Shown piece after piece: positions 52,389-60,125 of a stretch of DNA of 64,000 bases. The number at the start of each line of letters is the position of its first letter. The first letter of the stretch is position 1. Source of the stretch: Intestinibacillus massiliensis. GTDB taxonomy: Bacteria; Bacillota; Clostridia; Oscillospirales; Butyricicoccaceae. The stretch is taken from positions 124,001 through 188,000 of the forward strand of contig JAJUJC010000001.1 of assembly GCA_029267335.1 (NCBI GenBank), written 5' to 3'. A program made the position numbers and the translations under genes. The notes under the pieces were generated by a model, which worked only from the letters and a program-made list of their open reading frames with translations, made no database searches and was not told the DNA's origin.

Positions 52389-53882
52389 CTATTTTTCACA
52401 GATCGGTATCAGCAGCATGCGGCTCGATACCTCTGCTGCGTCCGACGGCATATCGTTCGCGCTGCGGATCGCCCGTGCGGTCGTGTGATAATGCTTGGCA
52501 ATATCCCAGAGCGCTTCCGCCCCGTCGACATAGCGCAGTACCAGCGTCACTGCGTCGCGCGTGTCCTGCTCCGGCGCACCGACTTCAAGCTGCGTGATGT
52601 CATTGAGCGCGTAATCCGTGCGGTGATAGAGCTTGCCATCGACATGGACGCGAAGGTTGAGACTGTCGTCACTCGAGGGCGTGGCGCTGACCGACAGCGT
52701 CAGTCCCTGTGCGGTTCCTCCCTCCATGGGCTGCGGCAGCGATACGGGCAGCGATACAGTGCGGCTGACACCGTAGGCACGACCATCCTCCTGCTGTACC
52801 AGCATATTTGCCGCCGCGGTCATACGCAGTGTGCGCGGATCTTCCTGTGCAATGGCATAGCAGGTCGCATAGGAATCAATGACGCGCACAGGGTGCATTC
52901 CGATCTGGACGGTATCGCCGGTGTCCGCATGCAGTTCTCCGAGCGGTTCCATGGCGATGAGATGCGCGGTGCGGGACTGCACCTCGAGCGGATGCGTGGT
53001 TTGATACAGATCAGCGATCGTGCGCACGGTCTGCTCCTGCGTGACGGTCAGCAGCGCACACGATCCCACGCCGATCGACAAAATACCGCCTTCGTGCAGC
53101 TCACTGTCAATGTTGCGCACCGCGAATCGCACCGTGACCGCCTGATCCTCGGATAATCCCTCACAATCCAGAATCTGCGTAAACGGAACGGTATGCTCCG
53201 TCGTGCGCAGTCCGTCGCCTTCGAGCAGCAGCGTGTGCAAGCGCGCGTCACCCTTAATCACCGCTTTGCCGCGCATGGCGCGTACTTCGTTTGCGTTCAA
53301 GTCGCAGCGCGTGTGAATGAGTCGGGTATCGCCCGTGACCGGCGTTTCCAGATCCTCAAGCACCGTGAAATCCCGCACGGCTGCCGTGCGCAGGAGCGGC
53401 ACGGAGACCTCTTCATAGCGCAGTTCAAGAGGAAGTTCGCTGCTGTCGACATCCTGTGTGATCTCCAGTTCACGCGGCGCATAGGCATTGGCTTCGCAGC
53501 ACATCCGTGCAGTGACGCTGATTTTACGGGAATTGACCGCGCGGGCATCGACGCCCACGACACGGCAGGATACGAAGCACGGACTGTCCGCCGTGATACC
53601 CTTGCCCTCTTCGATGTGTGCAAAGCTGAGCGGAACATTCAGTTCGCGCAGCGCGTCTTCCCCCTCCGGCTGATACAAGATCGTGGTACGAACCGTGCCG
53701 GAAACAAGTATCCGATCGGTCTGCGGTGACTCGTCTTTGATTACCGTGTTACCGGCGGCATATACGATGTGCGCGATATCCGGAAAGGAATCGGGCACGA
53801 TCGCGTCTGTGCTTTCCTCATAGACCGTTGTACGATCCAGAATACGGTCGCAGAACTGTATCTGATTTTTGATGAGTTCCAT
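52389..53882 (-). CDS. SPOCS (DUF3794) + C-terminal LysM protein, SipL-like (start MELIKNQIQFCD)
   Basis: Repeated SPOCS-type segments and C-terminal LysM-like ALWDIAKHYHTTARAIRSANDMPSDAAEVSSRMLLIPICEK; 13 bp upstream of spoIVA. Confidence 0.9.
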   Translation of the reverse strand: MELIKNQIQFCDRILDRTTVYEESTDAIVPDSFPDIAHIVYAAGNTVIKDESPQTDRILVSGTVRTTILYQPEGEDALRELNVPLSFAHIEEGKGITADSPCFVSCRVVGVDARAVNSRKISVTARMCCEANAYAPRELEITQDVDSSELPLELRYEEVSVPLLRTAAVRDFTVLEDLETPVTGDTRLIHTRCDLNANEVRAMRGKAVIKGDARLHTLLLEGDGLRTTEHTVPFTQILDCEGLSEDQAVTVRFAVRNIDSELHEGGILSIGVGSCALLTVTQEQTVRTIADLYQTTHPLEVQSRTAHLIAMEPLGELHADTGDTVQIGMHPVRVIDSYATCYAIAQEDPRTLRMTAAANMLVQQEDGRAYGVSRTVSLPVSLPQPMEGGTAQGLTLSVSATPSSDDSLNLRVHVDGKLYHRTDYALNDITQLEVGAPEQDTRDAVTLVLRYVDGAEALWDIAKHYHTTARAIRSANDMPSDAAEVSSRMLLIPICEK

Positions 53883-53946
53883 GGCGATACGCTCCTCCTT
53901 TGTTCCTGCTTCTATCCCATGTATATTGCTGACAAGCATGGGATAT

Positions 53947-53979
53947 GAAAAAAAGCAGGGAAATCTCCCCGCTTTTTTC
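53947..53979 (-). terminator. Rho-independent terminator between spoVM-like ORF and sipL-like gene
   Basis: AAAAAAGCGGGGAgatTTCCCTGCTTTTTTTT on minus. Confidence 0.7.
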
Positions 53980-53987
53980 ATGGCACA

Positions 53988-54071
53988 TCAGTCTTCGGTT
54001 TTTGAGATGCCGAACAGACGGCGTAAAATCCCGCACAAACATTTCGGGCTTTTCCAGATGACAACCTTCAT
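53988..54071 (-). CDS. spoVM: SpoVM-like amphipathic peptide (27 aa)
   Basis: MKVVIWKSPKCLCGILRRLFGISKTED*; aligns gaplessly with B. subtilis SpoVM MKFYTIKLPKFLGGIVRAMLGSFRKD including Pro9; GAGGAGGTG RBS; below ORF-track cutoff. Confidence 0.85.
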   Translation of the reverse strand: MKVVIWKSPKCLCGILRRLFGISKTED

Positions 54072-54106
54072 GCAAACCCACCTCCTCTACACGATCCCGC
54101 CGCGTC

Positions 54107-54250
54107 TCACCGCATCAGCATGCAGCCGAGTACGATCAGCAGCGCGCCGAGCAGCCAAACCACAAGCCACGAAGGCATCAGACCTCCAATCAGGATGCCT
54201 GCGCCGAGCGCGGCAAGTGCCAACCCCAACACCCATTGACGGCATCCCAT
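54107..54250 (-). CDS. Small hydrophobic membrane protein (47 aa)
   Basis: MGCRQWVLGLALAALGAGILIGGLMPSWLVVWLLGALLIVLGCMLMR*; AGGAG RBS; 35 bp upstream of spoVM-like ORF. Confidence 0.6.
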   Translation of the reverse strand: MGCRQWVLGLALAALGAGILIGGLMPSWLVVWLLGALLIVLGCMLMR

Positions 54251-54385
54251 ATGGCGATCACGCTCCTAATGCAGTATAAGTAAGAGTCCTCTCAAATGTG
54301 AATCAAAAATGAAAATTTACAAAATTGTTACCCGCAATGCGGCGAAAATGCGCTATACTAAAAGACAGAAAAGGGGTGATATCCT

Positions 54386-54910
54386 ATGCAGTATGATACC
54401 GATGCGGATTTCCATGCCTGCATCGCGGAGCTGATCGACACACCGGAGGTACAGCGCATGTGTCATATTCCGCAGCATGGACAAATCAGCTGCTTTGGAC
54501 ATAGCGTCCTCGTAGCGTATCTGAGCTATCGCATCTGCCGCAAATGGCGACTGGATTGGCGTGCCGCCGCACGCGGCGGCCTACTGCACGATCTCTTTCT
54601 ATATGATTGGCGCGTACATGGCACGCACGAGGGTCTGCATGCGTTTTCCCATCCGCAGGCGGCATGCGAGAATGCCAGTCGGCTCTGCGCGCTGACAGAC
54701 CGGGAGCAGGACATTATTTTATCGCACATGTGGCCTGTGACATTTCGGCGCTTTTACCGCTATCCGGAGTCCGCGGTCGTGAGCTGTGTTGATAAGCTGT
54801 GCGCGGTGGCGGAAGCGTTCCATGTGTTCCATCATATGCGTCTGGCGCAGCGGTTGGGACTGTCCCGCCGTGTGTTTTTACAGCGCGGGCATGCCCTGCC
54901 GGAGCAATAA
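54386..54910 (+). CDS. HD-domain protein (phosphohydrolase-like)
   Basis: FGHSVLVAYLSYRI...ARGGLLHDLFLYDW...AFSHPQAACENA; LSHMWP. Confidence 0.88.
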   Translation: MQYDTDADFHACIAELIDTPEVQRMCHIPQHGQISCFGHSVLVAYLSYRICRKWRLDWRAAARGGLLHDLFLYDWRVHGTHEGLHAFSHPQAACENASRLCALTDREQDIILSHMWPVTFRRFYRYPESAVVSCVDKLCAVAEAFHVFHHMRLAQRLGLSRRVFLQRGHALPEQ

Positions 54911-54943
54911 AAAAGGTCGGGAGGTATTCCCGACCTTTTTTCT
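54908..54943. terminator. Bidirectional terminator
   Basis: AAAAAAGGTCGGGaggtatTCCCGACCTTTTTT. Confidence 0.8.
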
Positions 54944-55442
54944 AGTTTGTGCTTCCCAGTCCCCCGTGACGTTCCTTTTCCGCTGCATCGTCCTCAGTCA
55001 GTCCGAACGGCAGGAACACGCCCTGTGCAAACGCCTCCCCGGCAGCGATGGATACCGTGCGACCGGTGCGCGAATCGTTTGTGATCTTCACAAAGATATG
55101 TCCTTCATTATCCGCGTGATAATAATCGCTGTCGATGATGCCCACGGTATTGTCCATTTGCAGCCGATAGCGGAATCCCAGACCCGAACGCGGAAACAGC
55201 ATCAGCACCCAACCATCCTCCATACGCACACGCATACCGGTCGGGATTTGAATGGTTTCGCCGGGCGCCAGGGTGCAATCCATCGGAGCATAGAAATCAT
55301 AGCCTGCCGATCCGCGCGTCGCTCTTTGGGGCAGGTGCAGCCGGTCATACGTTTCCAGTGCAGGTGCGGCATGAAAGGTGTTCAGCCAGTCCGCATTGAA
55401 TTGGGCAGGACTGACTTTTTGAAATTGTGCGATTCTCAGCAT
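54942..55442 (-). CDS. dut: dUTP diphosphatase
   Basis: LPQRATRGSAGYDFYAP; MLFPRSGLGFRYRLQMDNTVGIIDSDY; motif V-like HGGLGSTN. Confidence 0.95.
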   Translation of the reverse strand: MLRIAQFQKVSPAQFNADWLNTFHAAPALETYDRLHLPQRATRGSAGYDFYAPMDCTLAPGETIQIPTGMRVRMEDGWVLMLFPRSGLGFRYRLQMDNTVGIIDSDYYHADNEGHIFVKITNDSRTGRTVSIAAGEAFAQGVFLPFGLTEDDAAEKERHGGLGSTN

Positions 55443-55611
55443 GTGTAGGGTACTCCTTCTAAATCAAAGCAAACCGCTGAAACCAAGCCGGATTTTGACG
55501 ATTTCATGGCTGCTATTTTATCTATTATATAGGATACAGTACTAACTTTTTCCGTTTTGCTTGTTCTCTCGTTCTTTCAGTTGGATAGGTGGCATGGTGC
55601 TCTCATCGTGT

Positions 55612-56075
55612 CTAATCCTCAACGTTTCTCAACGGAATAGAATCCTTATCTGTCATGATCAATACGTCGCCGGACATGATTCTGGTCGTACCCGCAGGTA
55701 TAATGCCTTGATCGGAACGTTTGATGACCAGAATAAAACCGGATTGCAACAAGATGTCGGTGATTCATTGACCTTCCCACAGATCACTTTTCCGGCTACC
55801 GATCTTGCGGTGGACCAATTTGTTCCAAATCCACCGTAAAGCATGATAAATACAAGTGCAACCGAGCATATTTGCTCGGCAAATATGTAGTTATCAAATG
55901 AAATTTTTACAGCCCCATCAGATCCCAAAAACATTCCTAATACGATAAAAGCCAGCAACGTGGGAATCCCGATTTTAGCAGATTTCTTGTTAAAGATAAC
56001 GCATGTGATAATGACTGTTGCTGCAACCAATAGGTATGTAGCGATACCAGTCCCTCCGTTCTCTGTTACATACAC
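55612..56075 (-). pseudogene. Potassium/proton antiporter (CPA1-like) remnant: N-terminus joined to TrkA-C end by internal deletion/frameshift
   Basis: N-term TYLLVAATVIITCVIFNKKSAKIGIPTLLAFIVLGMFLGSDG...LYGGFGTNWSTAR; another frame gives C-term ITDILLQSGFILVIKRSDQGIIPAGTTRIMSGDVLIMTDKDSIPLRNVED*; transmembrane core missing. Confidence 0.75.
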
Positions 56076-56238
56076 TTTATGATGCTTACTTAAAGATTAA
56101 CATAGATAAAACCAAAAGTCATGCGTAAGTTTGCGATCTATACACAACTTTGGCGTTGTGCGCAGTTTAAAATTGGAATCCGTGATACTAAGTAGCAAGA
56201 AAATAAAAAAAGAAGCTCGATTTCTCGAACTTCTTTTC

Positions 56239-56329
56239 TGGCGGAGAGTCAGGGATTTGAACCCTGGGTACGGGATTACCGCACACACGATTTCCAATCG
56301 TGCGCCTTCGACCACTCAGCCAACTCTCC
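56239..56329 (-). tRNA. tRNA-Ser (anticodon GGA), CCA encoded
   Basis: RC GGAGAGTTGGCTGAGTGGTCGAAGGCGCACGATTGGAAATCGTGTGTGCGGTAATCCCGTACCCAGGGTTCAAATCCCTGACTCTCCGCCA; long variable arm. Confidence 0.95.
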
Positions 56330-56598
56330 AAGTATTTTGTTTTCGTTTACTTGACTGGTCAAGCAACGAAATTTATTATATATCATATTCCCCCTTTCGT
56401 CAAGCGATTTTTGCAAAAAAATCTAAAAAATTTTATACGCAAATAATGATGCGAAAAAACGGTATTTTTCGTCGAAAAACGAAGGAACAGAAGAAAATAT
56501 AAGCTATTCACAATATCGTAACATTTATCTGTTATACTATAAGTCTCACATCCATCCATGGCAGCAATGCTGCACTGACAGAAAGGAGCCATCCGACC

Positions 56599-57963
56599 AT
56601 GGCAAGCAATCCGAATTACAGCAACGTCACACCCGCGATTGAGGCGCTCGCGGAACGCAGCCGTCACAATAGCCGGATTGATCCCGAGGATTATACGAGA
56701 TATGATGTCAAACGCGGCTTGCGCGATCTGAACGGACGCGGTGTCGTGGCGGGTTTGACTGAGATTTCGGAAATCGTGGCGACGCGCGAGGAAAACGGTC
56801 ATGCCGTCCCGTGTGAGGGCGAGTTGTTTTATCGCGGGTATCGCATTGATGATCTGGTCAATCGTCCGCTGCATGAAAAACGGTTTGGCTTTGAGGAGAC
56901 CGCTTACCTGCTGATGTTCGGTGAACTGCCGACGCGTGAGCAGCTTCAGGAATTTCAAACGCAGTTATCCTATTATCGCACCTTACCGAATAATTTCGTG
57001 CGGGATGTGATCCTGAAAGCGCCGAGTGATGATATGATGAACTCCCTTGCAAAATGCGTGCTGACAATGGCATCTTATGATACGAATACCGATGACATTT
57101 CCTTGCCGAATGTTGTGCGGCAGTGCATGCAAATGATTGCAACGTTCCCGCTTTTTGCAGTATATAGCTATCAGGCATATCGCTACATGGAAGGCAACAG
57201 CCTGTGCATCCATGCGCCGAATCCTGCCCTGTCGACGGCCGAAAATATTCTGGCACTCTTGCGGGCGGATTCCTCGTACTCTTATTGGGAGGCACATGTG
57301 CTTGACATCTGCCTCATGCTGCATGCAGAGCATGGCGGGGGCAACAACTCGACCTTTACCACGCATGTGGTCACCTCCTCCGGCACGGACACATATTCCT
57401 GCATGGCGGCAGCACTGGCTTCCCTCAAGGGTCCGCGGCATGGCGGTGCGAACATCAAAGTTGTGCGCATGTTCGAGGATATGAAGAAGAATATTCAGAA
57501 CTGGTCAGATGAGGAAGAGATCAAGCGGTATTTGCGCGCCCTTCTGCATGGCGAAGCGTTTGACAAGGCAGGGCTTATTTATGGTATGGGACACGCCATC
57601 TACTCGGTGTCCGATCCGCGCGCGAATATCCTGCGGTCCTTTGTGGAAAAGCTTTCTCAGGAAAAGGGGCGTACGGATGAATATGCGTTGTATTCCCGTG
57701 TTGAACGGCTTGCGCCCGAGGTCATCACGCAAGAGCGCAAGATGTATAAGGGTGTCAGCGCAAATGTCGACTTCTACTCCGGTTTTGTGTATCTGATGCT
57801 CGATCTTCCGCTCGAGCTCTATACACCCATCTTTGCGATCGCGCGAGTCGCCGGTTGGAGCGCACACCGCATCGAGGAACTGATCAATATGGGAAAGATC
57901 ATTCGTCCGGCATATACCTATGTCGGAAAACGTCGTGAATATCGTGCGTTGGAAGAGCGCTAA
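56599..57963 (+). CDS. Citrate synthase family protein
   Basis: GELFYRGYRIDDLV; HAEHGGGNNSTFTTHVVTSSGTDTYS; LKGPRHGGANIKV; GMGHAIYSVSDPRA. Confidence 0.95.
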   Translation: MASNPNYSNVTPAIEALAERSRHNSRIDPEDYTRYDVKRGLRDLNGRGVVAGLTEISEIVATREENGHAVPCEGELFYRGYRIDDLVNRPLHEKRFGFEETAYLLMFGELPTREQLQEFQTQLSYYRTLPNNFVRDVILKAPSDDMMNSLAKCVLTMASYDTNTDDISLPNVVRQCMQMIATFPLFAVYSYQAYRYMEGNSLCIHAPNPALSTAENILALLRADSSYSYWEAHVLDICLMLHAEHGGGNNSTFTTHVVTSSGTDTYSCMAAALASLKGPRHGGANIKVVRMFEDMKKNIQNWSDEEEIKRYLRALLHGEAFDKAGLIYGMGHAIYSVSDPRANILRSFVEKLSQEKGRTDEYALYSRVERLAPEVITQERKMYKGVSANVDFYSGFVYLMLDLPLELYTPIFAIARVAGWSAHRIEELINMGKIIRPAYTYVGKRREYRALEER

Positions 57964-57965
57964 TG

Positions 57966-57999
57966 AAAACGAGGGCATGTAATATGCCCTCGTTTTTTT
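57966..57999. terminator. Terminator hairpin
   Basis: AAAACGAGGGCATgtaATATGCCCTCGTTTTTTT. Confidence 0.8.
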
Positions 58000-58003
58000 G
58001 CCC

Positions 58004-58126
58004 TCAGGACCGATTTGTCAAACGCCCCAAGGCATATACGATCAAAGCGATCACACCGATGACGGCGAAAATACCCGCCATTCCCTGCCACAGGATCGTA
58101 ATGGCTTGCTGTACTGCTTCAGACAT
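58004..58126 (-). CDS. Small single-TM protein (40 aa), OadG-like partner of oadB
   Basis: MSEAVQQAITILWQGMAGIFAVIGVIALIVYALGRLTNRS*; directly downstream of oadB; below ORF-track cutoff. Confidence 0.65.
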   Translation of the reverse strand: MSEAVQQAITILWQGMAGIFAVIGVIALIVYALGRLTNRS

Positions 58127-58141
58127 GAGAGATGTGCCTCC

Positions 58142-59269
58142 TTACATAAAGAACCCTAAGATGATACCGCCTGCGACGACACTGGCGATTTGACCGGATA
58201 CATTTGCACCCACCGCATGCATGAGCAGATGATTTTGATTGTTTGCCTGTACGCCCATCTTTTCTACAACACGGGCGGACATCGGGAACGCGGAGATGCC
58301 AGCGGCACCGATCATCGGGTTCACCTTTTCCTTGCAGAACAGATTGAGCACCTTGGCAAACAGCACACCGCCGATCGTATCGAAAACGAACGCGAACAGT
58401 CCCAAGCCGAGAATGAGCAGCGTTTCCGGACGGACAAACTGATCGGCCCGCATGGAAAACGAGATAGACAGGCCGAGCAGCAGCGTAATGAGGTTCGCAA
58501 GCTCATTCTGCGCGGTTTCGGACAGGCGGCTCAGAACGCCGCACTCACGAATGAGATTGCCAAACATCAGGCAGCCGACCAGCGCGACAGAAGCGGGTGC
58601 TACCAAGCCTGCGATCACAGAGACCAGAATCGGGAACAGGATACGCATGCCGCGTGATACCTTTTCCGGATGATATGGCATCTCTATCGCCCGTTCTTTT
58701 TCCGTTGTGACAAGTTTGATTGCAAACGGCTGAATAATGGGCACAAGCGCCATGTAGGAGTACGCAGCGACAGCGATCGCGCCCACATAATTGGAGCGCA
58801 GTACCTGTGACACCAAAATGGCGGTCGGGCCGTCGGCAGCGCCGATAATACCCGCGGAGGCCGCGTCGCGAATGTCAAAGCCGATCGTTGCCGCAAGCAG
58901 GATCGTCAGGAAAATACCAAACTGCGCCGCTGCACCAAAGAGAAACATTTTGGGGTTGGACAGCAGCGGACCAAAGTCGATCATCGCGCCGATGCCGATA
59001 AACAGCAGCAGCGGAAAAGCTTCCGAGATCTCGATTCCGTTTTCAAACAGCCATTGAATAATGCCGTGTGTCTGCCCCACGCCCTGTGTCATTTGATCGA
59101 TCACGCCTGATGCGGGAAGATTGACTAAGATCGCACCAAATCCCATTGGAAGCAGCAGCGCAGGCTCATATTCCTTTTGAATCGCGAGCCAGATCAAAAT
59201 CCCGCCGACCACATACATGACGACCTGCTGCCAAGTGATCGACAGCAGACCCTCCCATAAAAATTCCAT
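58142..59269 (-). CDS. oadB: Sodium ion-translocating decarboxylase beta subunit
   Basis: GIGAMIDFGPLLSNPKMFLFGAAAQFGIF; GAADGPTAILVSQ; NPMIGAAGISAFPMSARVV. Confidence 0.95.
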   Translation of the reverse strand: MEFLWEGLLSITWQQVVMYVVGGILIWLAIQKEYEPALLLPMGFGAILVNLPASGVIDQMTQGVGQTHGIIQWLFENGIEISEAFPLLLFIGIGAMIDFGPLLSNPKMFLFGAAAQFGIFLTILLAATIGFDIRDAASAGIIGAADGPTAILVSQVLRSNYVGAIAVAAYSYMALVPIIQPFAIKLVTTEKERAIEMPYHPEKVSRGMRILFPILVSVIAGLVAPASVALVGCLMFGNLIRECGVLSRLSETAQNELANLITLLLGLSISFSMRADQFVRPETLLILGLGLFAFVFDTIGGVLFAKVLNLFCKEKVNPMIGAAGISAFPMSARVVEKMGVQANNQNHLLMHAVGANVSGQIASVVAGGIILGFFM

Positions 59270-59315
59270 AGAACTTCCTCCCGCAAATAGTATTCTCTTT
59301 TTTTAGGCGGAGTAT

Positions 59316-59364
59316 GAAAAAAGACCTGTGTTTTCCGCACTTAGCATACGAAAAACACAGGTCT
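59316..59364 (-). terminator. Intrinsic terminator in the oadB 5' leader
   Basis: AGACCTGTGTTTTTcgtatgctaagtgcgGAAAACACAGGTCTTTTTT. Confidence 0.8.
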
Positions 59365-59460
59365 GGTCATTTCAGGTGAAGCCAGAATGTCCGTTGCCGG
59401 ACAAACACGCTTGTTGACTTCATCACGCGAAAAATACGCGCTGACTACTCCCCTTTGTTT
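59353..59460 (-). promoter_or_regulatory. Candidate metal-ion (yybP-ykoY-like) riboswitch aptamer in the oadB leader
   Basis: AAACAAAGGGGAGTAGTCAGCGCG...AAGTCAACAAGCG...GTCCGGCAACGGACATTCTGGCTT...GACCAGACCTGTGTTT; outer stem AAACAAAGG/CCTGTGTTT would compete with the terminator. Confidence 0.55.
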
Positions 59461-59520
59461 GCTTTTATCCTATCAGGTCACAGCATGAAAGTCAAGAAAA
59501 TTATTCTGGCTGCATCGAAA

Positions 59521-59557
59521 AACATGCCTCTGCCGTGTGTGCGGCAGAGGCATGTTT
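59521..59557. terminator. Terminator hairpin downstream of the ProC-like gene
   Basis: AACATGCCTCTGCCgtgtgtgCGGCAGAGGCATGTT. Confidence 0.75.
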
Positions 59558-60024
59558 CACTTGCAAACGCTGCCTACAATATCGCGGCATGCGGCCTTCA
59601 TGTATTCGGGAAACCCAGCAGAGTATTCGATGTTGGCAATGCGGCAGCCGTTATCTCCGACGGTAGGCATTGCGGTAGCCACAAGCGTACCGTGGGCAAC
59701 GCGCTCGAGCACATAATTGCAGTCGATCCCCTCTGTCATAGAGACGATGATCTTACCGCGTGTCAATGCGTTAATCGGTGCGAGAACCGTGCCAAATTCA
59801 CGCTTTGGTGCCGCGATTACAACAATTTCGGACTTCATTAACACGGAAGCATCATCCCGCAGCACGTTGACACCATGCTTTTTGTATTCTGTAATATGCT
59901 CGGGGTTGGTATCGGAAATAAAGAGATTCTTTTGTGAGATGATGTCTTTTTCGAGAATCGCGTCGATCATCCGAGCCGCATAATCGTTCACGCTTAAAAA
60001 ACCGACATGGATGCTATGCGCCAT
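59557..60024 (-). CDS. Pyrroline-5-carboxylate reductase/ComER-like NAD(P)-binding protein (155 aa, Rossmann domain only)
   Basis: HVGFLSVNDYAARMIDAIL...ISDTNPEHI...VVIAAPKREFGTVL...IIVSMTEGIDCNYVLE. Confidence 0.7.
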   Translation of the reverse strand: MAHSIHVGFLSVNDYAARMIDAILEKDIISQKNLFISDTNPEHITEYKKHGVNVLRDDASVLMKSEIVVIAAPKREFGTVLAPINALTRGKIIVSMTEGIDCNYVLERVAHGTLVATAMPTVGDNGCRIANIEYSAGFPEYMKAACRDIVGSVCK

Positions 60025-60125
60025 GATCTTTCACCCTTTCTGCTAAAATGCAAATTTCAAATTCATTTTAGTATACAGCAATATATACAGAAGTTTCAAT
60101 AATTTTTCGTGCAAAAAGCCAAAAA

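Noticed and set aside
51329-52597. 422-aa plus-strand ORF
   Set aside because: Antisense to spoIVA; shadow ORF.
54251-54340. Sporulation sigma-factor promoter upstream of the 47-aa ORF/spoVM
   Set aside because: AT-rich with TATACT-like elements, but no convincing sigma-E/G -35/-10 pair identified by eye; left as a check.
56097-56315. 72-aa minus ORF
   Set aside because: Overlaps tRNA-Ser; no domain.
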